A stretch of 64,000 bases of DNA, taken from contig NZ_JOIZ01000004.1 of assembly GCF_000721605.1 (NCBI RefSeq), positions 221,079 through 285,078 of the forward strand, given 5' to 3'. Below the pieces are notes generated by a model that was not told the origin of the DNA, did no database searches, and worked only from the letters and a program-made list of their open reading frames with translations. This document shows positions 8,836 through 18,486 of this stretch, piece by piece. Made by a program: the position numbers and the translations under genes. The DNA comes from Streptomyces sp. NRRL S-37 (GTDB taxonomy: Bacteria > Actinomycetota > Actinomycetes > Streptomycetales > Streptomycetaceae). Numbering within the stretch: position 1 is the stretch's first letter; the number at the start of each line of letters is the position of its first letter.

Positions 8836-9572
8836 CCGCGCCGGTGTTCGTCGTCGACCACTTCGACACGGACGGCTCCGGCCGCTACGTGCTCGACGGA
8901 CCCGAGGGACGGCACGCCGTCTCCGTGAAGCGGCTGCGGGCCGGCGAGGACGTCGTCCTCACCGACGGCGCGGGCCGCTGGGCGGAGGGCGAGGTGGATG
9001 CCGCCGAGGGCAAGGACCGGCTGATCGTGCGGCTCGGTCACGTGGTGGAGGAACCCGAGGAGTTCCCCCGGCTCACCGTCGTCCAGGCCCTGCCCAAGGG
9101 AGACCGGGGCGAGGTGGCCGTGGAGACGATGACCGAGGTCGGCGTGGACGCGATCGTGCCGTGGGCGGCGTCGCGCTGCATCACGCAGTGGAAGGGCGAG
9201 CGGGGGCTGAAGTCCCTCGGCAAGTGGCGGGCGACGGCGCGGGAGGCCGGCAAGCAGTCCCGCCGGGTGCGCTTTCCGCGGGTCGCGGACGCGGCGACGA
9301 GCAAGCGGGTTGCGTCACTTCTGGCCGAAGCGGAGTTCGCTGCCGTGCTGCACGAGAGCGCTACGGAGTTCCTGGCGACCGCCGAACTTCCCGCCTCCGG
9401 GGACATCGTGCTGGTCGTCGGGCCGGAAGGCGGTGTCTCTCCGGAGGAGTTGGCGCTCTTCGAAGAGGCCGGCGCGCGTGCCGTGCGGCTGGGACCCAGT
9501 GTGCTGCGTACGTCCACGGCGGGAACGGCCGCGGCGGCGCTGCTGCTCGGGCGTACCGGGCGCTGGTCCTGA
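8832..9572 (+). CDS. rsmE: 16S rRNA (uracil(1498)-N(3))-methyltransferase
   Basis: A 246-aa SPOUT-class methyltransferase that methylates U1498 of 16S rRNA. The N-terminal PUA-like domain begins MTAPVFVVDHF; the SAM-binding trefoil knot is shown by LVVGPEGGVSPEEL and the final RLGPSVLRTSTAGTAAAA. The open frame extends upstream, but ATG 8832 overlaps the previous stop and fits the family start. In many bacteria the gene sits beside dnaJ/hrcA, as here. A long palindrome follows it. Confidence 0.95.
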   Translation: MTAPVFVVDHFDTDGSGRYVLDGPEGRHAVSVKRLRAGEDVVLTDGAGRWAEGEVDAAEGKDRLIVRLGHVVEEPEEFPRLTVVQALPKGDRGEVAVETMTEVGVDAIVPWAASRCITQWKGERGLKSLGKWRATAREAGKQSRRVRFPRVADAATSKRVASLLAEAEFAAVLHESATEFLATAELPASGDIVLVVGPEGGVSPEELALFEEAGARAVRLGPSVLRTSTAGTAAAALLLGRTGRWS

Positions 9573-9581
9573 CCTGAGGGT

Positions 9582-9743
9582 TTCTTCGCCCCCGCCGCCC
9601 TTACCCGTCCCATCCCGGGGGCGCTGCCCCCGGACCCCCGCTCCTCAAACGCCGGAGGGGCTGACTCCTAGCCCCTCCGGCGTTTGAGGAGCGGGGTCTG
9701 GGGCGGAGCCCCAGGTTCGGGACGGGAAGGGGCGGCGGGGGCG
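9582..9743. repeat. Long palindromic intergenic repeat, copy 2
   Basis: Related to the element at 3453-3635. The inner arms 9641-9662 and 9670-9691 are a perfect 22-base inverted repeat with a 7-base loop. Further arms (GGGGGC-rich and CGCCCCCGCCGCC / GGCGGCGGGGGCG) extend the symmetry outward. It sits directly after rsmE and is a probable terminator and dispersed repeat. Confidence 0.85.
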
Positions 9744-9804
9744 GACAACCAAGTGACCATATGCGCCCTACCGTCCCGCCGGTGACGGTGGCAGGCTGCC
9801 GTCC

Positions 9805-10323
9805 ATGGGGGCGATGAACAGGGTTCCGCGTCAGTGGCGACGACAGGCACTCGCCGCCGGCTTCGCCGTGGCCGCCGTGGCCGGGATCACCGCGTGCGAG
9901 GGCGGCGGACTCAGCTCCGCGGCCGTCGCGTTCACGACCGACACGACCGTGACCGAGGAACTCGACCGGCGGAAGACCGACGTGCGCTGGCTCAGCTGCA
10001 CCGGATCCTTCGGGGACAAGGGAAGCCAGGACACCGTCGCCTCCGTCGACTGCCAGGGCGAGACCCGGGACGGCAAGGAGATCACCGTCACCGGAAGGAT
10101 CACCCACGCCGTCAACGGCGCCTGCGTACGCGGCAATCTCACCGCGAAGGTCGACGGGAAGCGGCTCTTCCAGGTCGACGGCCTGGGCGACTGCGACTCC
10201 ACCAGCCCCCCGCGCGTGGGCGAACCCACGCACCGCGGCCCGAACCCCACCGTCACCGTGACCGTCACGACGACCGTGTGGTGCGAGCAGTACCCCTCCT
10301 GTCGCCCCGTCGAGGGCAAGTGA
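9805..10323 (+). CDS. Putative lipoprotein, unknown function
   Basis: A 172-aa exported protein. The N-terminus is basic (RVPRQWRRQ), then hydrophobic, and ends in a lipobox-like VAGITAC, so Cys31 would be lipid-modified and the protein anchored outside the membrane. The mature part is hydrophilic with several Cys (LSCTG, VDCQG, GACVRG, LGDCDS, WCEQYPSC) and a Thr/Val repeat near the end (TVTVTVTTTV). An alternative ATG at 9814 has a closer purine run upstream. I recognise no domain beyond a general actinobacterial lipoprotein type (DUF4333-like proteins are similar in layout). Confidence 0.75.
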   Translation: MGAMNRVPRQWRRQALAAGFAVAAVAGITACEGGGLSSAAVAFTTDTTVTEELDRRKTDVRWLSCTGSFGDKGSQDTVASVDCQGETRDGKEITVTGRITHAVNGACVRGNLTAKVDGKRLFQVDGLGDCDSTSPPRVGEPTHRGPNPTVTVTVTTTVWCEQYPSCRPVEGK

Positions 10324-10333
10324 TCCAAACCCC

Positions 10334-10362
10334 TGTCCAGGCGGCTCCCCCGTGCATAGGGT
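10334..10362 (+). promoter_or_regulatory. Probable leaderless promoter of the tricorn protease gene
   Basis: TGTCCA (10334-10339) and TAGGGT (10357-10362) are 17 bases apart, and the GTG start follows the -10 by six bases, so transcription would begin at or next to the start codon. Confidence 0.45.
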
Positions 10363-10368
10363 GATCGG

Positions 10369-13300
10369 GTGACACAGCCCGCATCGGTCGCATCCGCCGC
10401 TTATCTCCGGTTCCCGCATCTGCACGGCGAGTTGGTCGCCTTCACCGCCGAGGACGACGTGTGGCTCGCCCCGCTCGACGGCGGCCGGGCCTGGCGGGTC
10501 AGCGCGGACAACGTGCCCGTGACCCGGCCCCGTATCTCGCCGGACGGCACCACCGTCGCCTGGACCTCCACCCGCGACGGCGCCCCCGAGGTGCACGTCG
10601 CGCCCGTCGACGGCGGCCCCGCCAGACGCCTCACCCACTGGGGCAGCACCACCACCCGGACCCGCGGCTGGACGGCGGACGGCCGGGTCCTGGTGACCAG
10701 CTCCCAGGGCCAGGCCAGTTTCCGCCGCACCTGGGCCCGCGCCGTCCCCCTCGACGGCGGCCCCGCCGCCACCCTGCCCTACGGCCCCGTCGGCGACGTC
10801 GCCCAGGGCCCGCACACCGTGCTGCTGTCCGCGCCGATGAGCCGCGAGGCCGCCTGGTGGAAGCGCTACCGGGGCGGTACGGCGGGCAAGCTGTGGATCG
10901 ACCGCGAGGGCGACGGCGAGTTCGTACGGCTGCACGAGGACCTCGACGGGAACATCGAGTGCCCGCTGTGGGTGGGGGAGAGGATCGCGTTCCTCTCCGA
11001 CCACGAGGGCACCGGCGCCCTGTACTCCTCCCTCGCCGACGGCTCCGACCTCCGCAGGCACACCCCCCTCGGAGGCTTCTACGCCCGGCACGCCGCCGGC
11101 GACGGCACCCGCGTCGTCTACTCCAGCGCCGGTGAACTGTGGCTCCTCGACGACCTCGACGGGGCGGAGCCGCGCCGCCTCGACATCCGGCTCGGCGGGC
11201 AGCGCGTCGACCTCCAGCCGTTCCCGGTGAACGCCGCCCGCTGGTTCGGCGCCGCGTCCCCCGACCACACCGCGCGCGGCAGCGCCGTCTGCGTGCGCGG
11301 CACCGTCCACTGGGTCACCCACCGTGCCGGCCCCGCCCGCGCGCTCGCCGCGACCCCGGGCGTACGGGCCCGGCGGCCCCGCACCTTCCGCGCGGACGGC
11401 GAGGAGTGGGTGGTGTGGGTAACCGACGCCGAGGGCGACGACGCCCTGGAGTTCGCCCCCGCCACCGGACTCGCCCCGGGCGCCACCCCGCGCCGGATCG
11501 CCGCCGGGCGGCTGGGCCGCGTCGTGGGGCTCGCCATGGCCCCCGACGGCAGCCGCGCCGCCGTCGCCTCCCACGACGGCCGGGTCCTCCTCGTTGAGCG
11601 GGAGAGCGGCGAGGTCCGCGAGGTCGACCGCAGCGACAACGGCGACGTCTCCGGGCTGGTCTTCTCACCCGACTCCTCCTGGCTCGCCTGGTCCCACCCG
11701 GGACCGCGCCCGCTCAGCCAGCTCAAACTCGCCCACACCACCGACCTGTCGGTCACCGAGGCGACCCCGCTGCGCTTCCGGGACTACGCGCCCGCCTTCA
11801 CCCTCGACGGCAGGCACCTCGCGTTCCTGTCGACCCGCTCCTTCGACCCGGTCTACGACGAGCACGTCTTCGACCTGGCCTTCGTCGAGGGCGTACGGCC
11901 GTACCTGATCACCCTCGCGGCGACCACCCCGTCGCCGTTCGGCCCGCAGCGGCACGGGCGGCCCTTCGAGACCCCGGACCGCGACGAGACCCCCGACAGC
12001 GAGGGCGCTCCCACCACCCGGATCGACCTCGACGGCCTCGCCGACCGCATCGTGCCGTTCCCGGTGGAGGCCGCCCGCTACACCAACCTGCGTGCCGCCA
12101 AGGACGGCGTGCTGTGGCTGCGGCACCCGGTGCGCGGCGTGCTCGGCGCCTCCCGCGCCACGCCCGACGACCCGGACCCCAAGACCGACCTGGAGCGCTA
12201 CGACCTCGCCCAGCAGCGCATCGAGCATCTGGCCGTGGACGCCGACCACTTCGAGGTCAGCGGCGACGGCAAGCGGGTGCTGCTGTGGACGGACGGGCGG
12301 CTGAAGGTCGTCCCCAGCGACCGGCGCGCCTCCGGCGACGACGACAGCGACACCAACATCACCGTCGACCTGGACCGCGTACGCCAGTTCGTCGACCCGG
12401 CCGTCGAGTGGCGGCAGATGTTCGACGAGAACGGCCGCATCATGCGGGACAACTTCTGGCGTCCCGACATGAACGGCGTCGACTGGGACGGGGTCCTGGA
12501 CCGCTACCGGCCCGTGCTCGACCGGCTCGCCACCCACGACGACCTGGTGGACCTGCTGTGGGAGGTGCACGGCGAACTCGGCACCTCGCACGCCTACGTC
12601 ATCCCGCGCGGCGGCTACGGCGACGGGGCCCGGCAGGGACTGCTCGGAGCGGACATCTCCCGCCACGAGGACGGAAGTTGGCGGGTCGACCGGATCCTGC
12701 CCGCGGAGACCTCCGACCCGGACGCCCGCTCGCCGCTCGCCGCGCCCGGGGCCGCCGTACGGGTCGGGGACGCGATCGTCGCCGTCGCCGGACAGCCGGT
12801 CGACCCGGTGACCGGGCCGGCGCCGCTGCTGGTGGGGACGGCGGGGAAGCCGGTGGAGCTGACGGTGTCACCCGCGGGGGGCGGTGAGCCGCGGCACGCC
12901 GTGGTGGTGCCGCTCGCCGACGAGGAGCCGCTGCGGTACCACGCGTGGGTCGCGGACCGGCGGGCGTACGTGCTGGAGAAGTCCGGCGGGCGGCTGGGAT
13001 ACATCCACGTCCCCGACATGCAGGCGCCCGGGTGGGCGCAGATCCACCGCGACCTGAGGGTGGAGGTGCTGCGGGAGGGGCTGATCGTGGACGTGCGGGA
13101 GAACCGGGGCGGGCACACGTCGCAGCTCGTGGTGGAGAAGCTGGCCCGGCGGATCGTGGGATGGGACCTGCCCCGCGGGATGCGGGCGGAGAGCTATCCG
13201 CGGGACGCGCCCCGGGGGCCGGTGGTGGCGGTCGCCAACGAGTTCTCCGGGTCCGACGGGGACATCGTCAACGCGGCGATCCGCGCGCTGGGGATCGGGC

Positions 13301-13575
13301 CGGTGGTCGGCACCCGTACGTGGGGCGGCGTGATCGGCATCGACAGCCGGTACCGGCTGGTCGACGGGACGCTGGTGACCCAGCCCAAGTACGCCTTCTG
13401 GCTGGAGGGGTACGGGTGGGACGTGGAGAACCACGGGGTCGATCCGGACGTGGAGGTCGTGCAGCGGCCGCAGGACTACGCGGCGGGGCGGGACGTCCAG
13501 CTGGACGAGGCGGTTCGGCTGGCGCTGGAGGCGCTGGAGTCGACGCCGGCGAAGGTTCCTCCGGAGGTCGGGTGA
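10369..13575 (+). CDS. Tricorn protease homologue (S41 family)
   Basis: A 1068-aa cytosolic serine protease of the tricorn family, which trims oligopeptides left by the proteasome. The first two thirds are beta-propeller repeats (ISPDGTTVAWTSTRDG, FSPDSSWLAWSHPG). A helical C1 region follows near residues 685-760 with the catalytic His in GTSHAYV, then a PDZ domain (AVRVGDAIVAVAGQPVD), and the S41 core with the nucleophile in NEFSGSDGDI near residue 955 and NHGVDPDVEV. The GTG start gives MTQPASVASAAYLRFPH and is six bases after a -10 hexamer. Length and domain order are complete; no break is visible. Confidence 0.93.
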   Translation: MTQPASVASAAYLRFPHLHGELVAFTAEDDVWLAPLDGGRAWRVSADNVPVTRPRISPDGTTVAWTSTRDGAPEVHVAPVDGGPARRLTHWGSTTTRTRGWTADGRVLVTSSQGQASFRRTWARAVPLDGGPAATLPYGPVGDVAQGPHTVLLSAPMSREAAWWKRYRGGTAGKLWIDREGDGEFVRLHEDLDGNIECPLWVGERIAFLSDHEGTGALYSSLADGSDLRRHTPLGGFYARHAAGDGTRVVYSSAGELWLLDDLDGAEPRRLDIRLGGQRVDLQPFPVNAARWFGAASPDHTARGSAVCVRGTVHWVTHRAGPARALAATPGVRARRPRTFRADGEEWVVWVTDAEGDDALEFAPATGLAPGATPRRIAAGRLGRVVGLAMAPDGSRAAVASHDGRVLLVERESGEVREVDRSDNGDVSGLVFSPDSSWLAWSHPGPRPLSQLKLAHTTDLSVTEATPLRFRDYAPAFTLDGRHLAFLSTRSFDPVYDEHVFDLAFVEGVRPYLITLAATTPSPFGPQRHGRPFETPDRDETPDSEGAPTTRIDLDGLADRIVPFPVEAARYTNLRAAKDGVLWLRHPVRGVLGASRATPDDPDPKTDLERYDLAQQRIEHLAVDADHFEVSGDGKRVLLWTDGRLKVVPSDRRASGDDDSDTNITVDLDRVRQFVDPAVEWRQMFDENGRIMRDNFWRPDMNGVDWDGVLDRYRPVLDRLATHDDLVDLLWEVHGELGTSHAYVIPRGGYGDGARQGLLGADISRHEDGSWRVDRILPAETSDPDARSPLAAPGAAVRVGDAIVAVAGQPVDPVTGPAPLLVGTAGKPVELTVSPAGGGEPRHAVVVPLADEEPLRYHAWVADRRAYVLEKSGGRLGYIHVPDMQAPGWAQIHRDLRVEVLREGLIVDVRENRGGHTSQLVVEKLARRIVGWDLPRGMRAESYPRDAPRGPVVAVANEFSGSDGDIVNAAIRALGIGPVVGTRTWGGVIGIDSRYRLVDGTLVTQPKYAFWLEGYGWDVENHGVDPDVEVVQRPQDYAAGRDVQLDEAVRLALEALESTPAKVPPEVG

Positions 13576-13672
13576 GTCGGGGGCGTTGGTGTGTGCCGGG
13601 GGTGTCTGCGCAGCCCGGCGCTTACGGGGTGCCGCCGCGCCCACCCTCCCCCACTCTCGGCTTCGCTCGAGC

Positions 13673-13743
13673 GGGAGGTACCCCCACCGCCCTGGGGGTA
13701 CCTCCCAGGCCCTTAAGGCACTGGGGGAGGCACGACTGCCCGC
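13673..13743. repeat. Dispersed palindromic repeat, copy A
   Basis: A perfect 14-base inverted repeat (13673-13686 and 13693-13706, core GGTACC) is followed by a conserved tail to 13743. The segment 13689-13743 matches 48153-48207 with four mismatches in 55 bases. It lies between the tricorn and HIT genes. Confidence 0.85.
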
Positions 13744-13802
13744 GGGAACGCCGGGCGCGGGTACGATGCTTCGTACGTGATCAGGTGGCTTGAGGAGGGT
13801 TC

Positions 13803-14156
13803 ATGGCTGGGGAGCCTCAGGACGACTGTCTGTTCTGCAAGATCGTCGCGGGGAGCATTCCGGCGACGATCGTGCGGGAGACCGAGACCACCGTCGCGTT
13901 CCGTGACATAAACCCCCAGGCGCCCACCCATGTGCTGGTGATCCCGAAGGCGCACCACAAGGACGCCGCCGCCCTCGCCGCCGCCGCGCCCGAACTCGCC
14001 GCGGACGTACTGCGGGAGACGCAGGCCGTCGCCGACGAGGAAAAGCTGGAGAGCTACCGCATCGTCTTCAACACCGGCAGCGGCGCTGGCCAGACCGTCT
14101 GGCACGCGCACGCCCACGTCCTGGGCGGCCGCGGTCTCCAGTGGCCCCCGGGATAA
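13803..14156 (+). CDS. HIT family protein (histidine triad nucleotide-binding)
   Basis: A 117-aa HINT-type hydrolase/transferase that acts on nucleoside phosphoramidates. The start is MAGEPQDDCLFCKIVAGSIPA with the family CLFCKI motif, the AFRDINPQAPTHVLVIPK strand follows, and the histidine triad is HAHAHVLGG near residue 105. GAGGAGGG precedes the ATG. It lies six bases before the RNase Z gene and is probably co-transcribed with it. A small palindrome (GTACGA TGCT TCGTAC, 13761-13776) lies upstream over a -10-like TACGAT. Confidence 0.95.
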   Translation: MAGEPQDDCLFCKIVAGSIPATIVRETETTVAFRDINPQAPTHVLVIPKAHHKDAAALAAAAPELAADVLRETQAVADEEKLESYRIVFNTGSGAGQTVWHAHAHVLGGRGLQWPPG

Positions 14157-14162
14157 GCAGCC

Positions 14163-15068
14163 TTGTCCGTACGTGAACTGGTGGTGCTCGGCACCGCCAG
14201 CCAGGTCCCCACCCGGCACCGCAACCACAACGGCTACCTGCTGCGCTGGGACGGCGAGGGCATCCTGTTCGACCCCGGCGAGGGCACCCAGCGCCAGATG
14301 CTGCGCGCCGGGGTCGCCGCCCACGACCTGAACCGGATCTGCGTCACCCACTTCCACGGCGACCACTCCCTCGGCCTCGCCGGAGTGATCCAGCGGATCA
14401 ACCTCGACAAGGTGCCGCACCAGATCACCGCCCACTACCCGCGTTCCGGCCGGCGCTTCTTCGACCGTCTGCGCTACGCCACCGCCTACCGCGAGACCGT
14501 CGTCCTCACCGAGGCCCCGGTCGACACGGACGGCCCCCTCGACCGCACCCCCGGCTACACGCTGGAGGCACGCAGGCTCTCCCATCCCGTCGAGGCGTAC
14601 GGCTACCGGCTGGTCGAACCCGACGGCCGGCGCATGCTGCCCGACCGGCTGGCCGCGCACGGCATCAAGGGCCCGGACATCGGCCGCATCCAGCGCGAGG
14701 GCGTGCTCGACGGGGTCCCGCTGGAGGAGGTCAGCGAGGTGCGGCGCGGGCAGCGGTTCGCGTTCGTCATGGACACCCGGCTGTGCGACGGGGTGTACGC
14801 GCTCGCCGAGGGCTGCGACATGCTGGTCATCGAGTCGACGTTCCTCGACGAGGACGAGGCGCTCGCCGTCGACTTCGGCCATCTGACCGCCGGACAGGCC
14901 GCCCGGGTCGCGCGCGACGCGGGCGTACGGCACCTCGTCCTCACCCACTTCAGCCAGCGCTACGCCGACCCCGAGGAGTTCGAACGGCAGGCGCGGGCGG
15001 CCGGGTACGAGGGCGAGCTGACCGTGGCACGGGACCTGCAACGGGTGGCACTTCCGAAGCGTCGGTGA
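14163..15068 (+). CDS. rnz: Ribonuclease Z
   Basis: A 301-aa MBL-fold endonuclease that processes tRNA 3' ends. The N-terminal [20 protein letters not shown] and the zinc site [13 protein letters not shown] are typical, as are the C-terminal FVMDTR and LTHFSQRY His motifs. The TTG at 14163 is the only plausible start close to the family N-terminus and follows the HIT stop by six bases. The downstream deaminase start overlaps its stop (GTGA). The length fits the short bacterial form. Confidence 0.9.
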   Translation: MSVRELVVLGTASQVPTRHRNHNGYLLRWDGEGILFDPGEGTQRQMLRAGVAAHDLNRICVTHFHGDHSLGLAGVIQRINLDKVPHQITAHYPRSGRRFFDRLRYATAYRETVVLTEAPVDTDGPLDRTPGYTLEARRLSHPVEAYGYRLVEPDGRRMLPDRLAAHGIKGPDIGRIQREGVLDGVPLEEVSEVRRGQRFAFVMDTRLCDGVYALAEGCDMLVIESTFLDEDEALAVDFGHLTAGQAARVARDAGVRHLVLTHFSQRYADPEEFERQARAAGYEGELTVARDLQRVALPKRR

Positions 15069-16087
15069 AAACGCCGTACGATATTTCGATGCCCGTACCA
15101 AAAGCCGAATTGCACCTTCATATCGAAGGCACCCTGGAGCCCGAGCTGGCCTTCGCCCTCGCCGCCCGCAACAGTGTCGAGCTGCCCTACGCCGACACCG
15201 AGGCGCTCCGTGAGGCGTACCGCTTCGAGGACCTGCAGTCCTTCCTGAACCTGTACTACGAACTCATGGCGGTCCTGCGCACCGAGCGGGACTTCGAGGA
15301 CCTCGCCGACGCCTACCTCGCCCGCGCCGCCGCGCAGGGCGTGCGGCACGCGGAGGTCTTCTTCGATCCGCAGGCGCACCTGGCGCGCGGTGTCGGCATG
15401 GGCACCGTCGTCGAGGGGCTGTGGCGGGCGCTGGGCCGGAGCCAGGAGACGCACGGGGTCTCCACCCGGCTGATCATGTGCTTCCTGCGGGACGAGTCCG
15501 CCGAGTCGGCGCTGGCCACGCTGGACGCCGCGAAGCCGTACCTGGACCGGATCACCGGGGTCGGCCTGGACTCGGCGGAGGTCGGGCATCCGCCGGCGAA
15601 GTTCCGGGAGGTGTACGAGGCCGCCGCCGCGCTGGGGCTGCGGCGGGTCGCCCACGCGGGGGAGGAGGGGCCGCCGGAGTACATCACCGAGGCGCTGGAC
15701 GTCCTCGGCGTGGAGCGGGTCGACCACGGGCTGCGGTGTGTGGAGGACCCGGCGCTGGTGGAACGGCTGGTGCGGGAACGCGTGCCGCTGACGCTGTGTC
15801 CGCTGTCCAACGTCCGGCTGCGCACCGTGGACACCCTCGCCGACCACCCGCTGCCCGCGATGCTCGACGCCGGTCTGATGTGCACGGTCAACTCCGACGA
15901 CCCGGCGTACTTCGGCGGCTACGCCGGGGACACCTTCGACGCGGTGCGCGAGACCCTGGGTCTCGGCCCGGAGCGCCTGCGTGAGCTGGCCCGCAACTCC
16001 TTCCTGGCCTCCTTCCTGGAGGACGACGAGGCGCTGCGGGCCCGGTACCTCGCCGAGGTGGAGGCGTACGACTTCTCGACCGTGTAG
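15065..16087 (+). CDS. Adenosine/adenine deaminase family protein
   Basis: A 340-aa amidohydrolase of the adenosine deaminase family. The metal-binding [15 protein letters not shown] is at the N-terminus. HAGEEG carries the catalytic Glu and His, VDHGLRC and CPLSNVRL follow, and [11 protein letters not shown] supplies the metal-binding Asp. The NSDDPAYF form is more typical of short bacterial adenine deaminases than of classic adenosine deaminase, so the substrate is uncertain. GTG 15065 overlaps the RNase Z stop; ATG 15089 is the alternative start and neither has a strong ribosome binding site. Confidence 0.88.
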   Translation: MKTPYDISMPVPKAELHLHIEGTLEPELAFALAARNSVELPYADTEALREAYRFEDLQSFLNLYYELMAVLRTERDFEDLADAYLARAAAQGVRHAEVFFDPQAHLARGVGMGTVVEGLWRALGRSQETHGVSTRLIMCFLRDESAESALATLDAAKPYLDRITGVGLDSAEVGHPPAKFREVYEAAAALGLRRVAHAGEEGPPEYITEALDVLGVERVDHGLRCVEDPALVERLVRERVPLTLCPLSNVRLRTVDTLADHPLPAMLDAGLMCTVNSDDPAYFGGYAGDTFDAVRETLGLGPERLRELARNSFLASFLEDDEALRARYLAEVEAYDFSTV

Positions 16088-16096
16088 CCGCGGGCT

Positions 16097-17524
16097 TCAG
16101 TGGGGGGCGCCCGGTGCCCGGGTCGCCGCCGCCGTGTCGTAGGTGCGCCGGGCCGGGGCCGGGGTGCCGTCGAGGGGGATCTCGACCACCGGCTGTTCCG
16201 GGGCGCCGACCTCGGGGACCGCGCCCGTCGGGGTGCCGGTGGCCGCGGCGACCACCGCCGCCGGGTGGCCACCGCGGCGGCGGACCGCGCCCGGCAGCAG
16301 CGGACGCCCCCCGGTGTGCAGCGCGACCGCGGTCATCGGCAGCGCGACCAGCAGCAGACCGGTTCCGAGCACCGCGCCCATCACCGGGAACCCGGCCTGC
16401 GCGGACAGCACGCTGCCGGTCAGCGGCCCGGCGGCGGTCCCCAGGGACGACGCCGAGCCGACCAGCACGGCCCACCGCCCGCGCGGATCCAGCGAGGCCG
16501 CCAGCCCGATCAGGTACGACAGCACCACCGGGTAGACCGTGTTCCAGGCGATCTCACCAGTGGCGAAGCCGCCGAGACCGGTCGCGGAGGCGCTGAGCGC
16601 GATGCAGCCGGCGATGAGGACCGTGCCGCCGCCGATGGGCAGCGCCCGCCCCAGCCGCGATCCCAGCGCGCCCGCGCCCAGGACGCCCAGCAGTCCGGCG
16701 CCCAGCGCCACCGCGAAGACGACCCCCACGGTCGGCTCGGACAGGTGCGCCTGGCCGACCCCGATGCGCCCGCTCACGCCCCACAGCGCGTTCTGGGCGA
16801 GCGACCACAGCAGCATGGTGCCGGCCAGGACCGCGCCGGAACGCCGGTGCGGCAGCCGGGCGGCGGCGGTGTCGCCGGCCCCGGTGCGGCGCGGACCGGG
16901 CGTGCCGGCCGGCAGCCGGGACGTCAGCGGCCACACGGCCAGCGCGGTCAGGGCGATGGCGGCCAGGGTGAGCCCGTGTCCCGGCAGCCGCGGCACCGTC
17001 AGGTACACCACCCCCGCGAGCGCGGAGACGCTGAGCAGCCCGAGGGCGGACGCCCGGTGCGGATCGCGTTCGGCGGCGATCCGGGTGGCGGCGACCGTCG
17101 TGGCCGTACCGGAGCCGAACCCGCCGATCACCGCGCCGGCGACGACGGCCGGTACGGAGGTGGTGAGGGCGGCCCCGCCGTAGCCGACGGCGGCCAGCAG
17201 CAGGCCCAGCCGGGCCAGGGTCCGCGCCCCGGCCCGCTCCACGCGCGACGCCAGCAGGAACCCGGCGGTCGCCGAGCTCAGCAGCAGCGCGCTGCCGACG
17301 GCCCCCGCCTGGGTGGCGGAGAGGGCGAGTCCGCGTTCCAGCCGGCCGACGGTGGTCGGCAGCAGATACGGGGCGAGGTACCCGGCCGTGAAAAGGGCGA
17401 CGAGGGGCCAGGGGGTGGTGCGGGGGGCGAACACGGGCGTTCCCAGGGCGTGCGGAAGGGACGGTGCGAGGACCGTGGGGAGGGAGGGGGCGACGACCGT
17501 CGATCGACGGGAGCGCGCGGGCAA
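16097..17524 (-). CDS. MFS transporter
   Basis: A membrane protein of up to 475 aa with about 12 hydrophobic segments beginning PLVALFTAGYLAPYLLP, of the major facilitator superfamily. The loop LASRVERAGARTLARLG resembles the family loop 2-3 motif. The C-terminal 60 residues are hydrophilic and carry no transport motif. TTG 17524 is the outermost start; GTG 17434 (MFAPRTTPWP) has GGGAA upstream and places the first helix near the N-terminus, so it may be the real start. The substrate is unknown. It converges with the deaminase gene, leaving only nine bases between stops. Confidence 0.85.
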   Translation of the reverse strand: MPARSRRSTVVAPSLPTVLAPSLPHALGTPVFAPRTTPWPLVALFTAGYLAPYLLPTTVGRLERGLALSATQAGAVGSALLLSSATAGFLLASRVERAGARTLARLGLLLAAVGYGGAALTTSVPAVVAGAVIGGFGSGTATTVAATRIAAERDPHRASALGLLSVSALAGVVYLTVPRLPGHGLTLAAIALTALAVWPLTSRLPAGTPGPRRTGAGDTAAARLPHRRSGAVLAGTMLLWSLAQNALWGVSGRIGVGQAHLSEPTVGVVFAVALGAGLLGVLGAGALGSRLGRALPIGGGTVLIAGCIALSASATGLGGFATGEIAWNTVYPVVLSYLIGLAASLDPRGRWAVLVGSASSLGTAAGPLTGSVLSAQAGFPVMGAVLGTGLLLVALPMTAVALHTGGRPLLPGAVRRRGGHPAAVVAAATGTPTGAVPEVGAPEQPVVEIPLDGTPAPARRTYDTAAATRAPGAPH

Positions 17525-17620
17525 TTTGTATCAAGCGGGGGGAGGGCAGCGGGAGCGCGCGAGGTGTGATCTAGGTCACTATCGCGTTTGGGGTTCGGCG
17601 GGACTGGGTAACAGCGTCCG

Positions 17621-18403
17621 CTATCGCCAGTGAACGGCCCCGCCACCTGCGGGAATCGTCGTCTCCACCTTCGTCCGGATCTCCCGCATCACGGCGACGA
17701 TCCGCTCCTCCCGCTCCGGCGTCAGCCGGGCCACCGGCACCGAGCAGCTGATGGCGTCCTGCGCCGGGGAGGCGTACCGCAGGGCGAAGCCGAAGCCGAC
17801 GATCCCGGGCACGCCCTCCTCGCGGTCCACGGAGTAACCGCGTTCCCGCACCCCGGCCAGATCGGCGGCCAGCGACTCCCGTGAGGTGTGCGTGTTCGGC
17901 GTGGCCGCCTCGTACGGCCCCTCGGGCAGTTCCTCGTCCGGCCGCTCCGCCAGCAGCGCCTTGCCGAGCGCGCCCACGTGCGCCGGCAGCCGCCGCCCCA
18001 CCCTGCTGATCGTCCTCAGGTACTCGTGCGACTCGCGGGTCGCCAGGTACGCCACGTCGTGGCCGTCCAGCCGCCCCAGGTGGATCGTCTCGCCCAGCGC
18101 GTCGGACGCCTCGTCCAGATACGGGCGTACGGCCCGCACGCGCGGGTCCGAGTCGAGGTAGCTGGTGCCGGTGAGCAGGGCGCGGATGCCGATGCCGTAC
18201 AGCGAGCCGGTGACGTCGGTGCGGACCCAGCCGCGCGCGATCAGGGTCTGCAGCAGCGCGTACATCGAGCTGCGCGGCACCTTCAGCGTGTCCGCCAGCT
18301 CCTGGAGGCGCGCCGGACGGTCACCGCGCGCGGCGAGCAGCTCCAGTACCTCCATCGTGCGCGCGGCGGACTTGACCTCGCGCACGCCCCCTGTCTCCGG
18401 CAT
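17621..18403 (-). CDS. IclR family transcriptional regulator
   Basis: A 260-aa regulator. The N-terminal winged helix includes KSAARTMEVLELLAA, LQELADTLKVPRSSMYALLQTL and a wing at GWVRTD. The C-terminal ligand-binding domain has the family end with EEGVPGIVGFGFALR and SCSVPVARLTPE. It is divergent from the glucarate dehydratase gene with about 80 bases between it and the first ORF on the other strand, the usual layout of a local sugar-acid regulator. The inducer is probably a sugar acid or its breakdown product (inference). Confidence 0.92.
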   Translation of the reverse strand: MPETGGVREVKSAARTMEVLELLAARGDRPARLQELADTLKVPRSSMYALLQTLIARGWVRTDVTGSLYGIGIRALLTGTSYLDSDPRVRAVRPYLDEASDALGETIHLGRLDGHDVAYLATRESHEYLRTISRVGRRLPAHVGALGKALLAERPDEELPEGPYEAATPNTHTSRESLAADLAGVRERGYSVDREEGVPGIVGFGFALRYASPAQDAISCSVPVARLTPEREERIVAVMREIRTKVETTIPAGGGAVHWR

Positions 18404-18445
18404 GCGCCGATCGTAGACCGGCCCGACGAGGTCCGGGACGGGCCA

Positions 18446-18474
18446 TTGACGGTTCTCGTTCGCCTACTTAACCT
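18446..18474 (+). promoter_or_regulatory. Promoter of the glucarate dehydratase unit
   Basis: TTGACG (18446-18451), 17 bases, TAACCT (18469-18474). Transcription would start near 18481, only a few bases before the ATG at 18487. The region is the likely target of the divergent IclR regulator. Confidence 0.6.
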
Positions 18475-18486
18475 TCATTTTCATAC

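Noticed and set aside
9601..11574. 657-codon minus-strand frame over the palindrome, lipoprotein and tricorn gene
   Set aside because: Complement of real genes and a repeat; no motif and no ribosome site.
16100..17569. 489-codon plus-strand frame opposite the MFS gene
   Set aside because: Translation is Arg/Gly/Gln low complexity; the minus strand encodes a standard 12-helix transporter.
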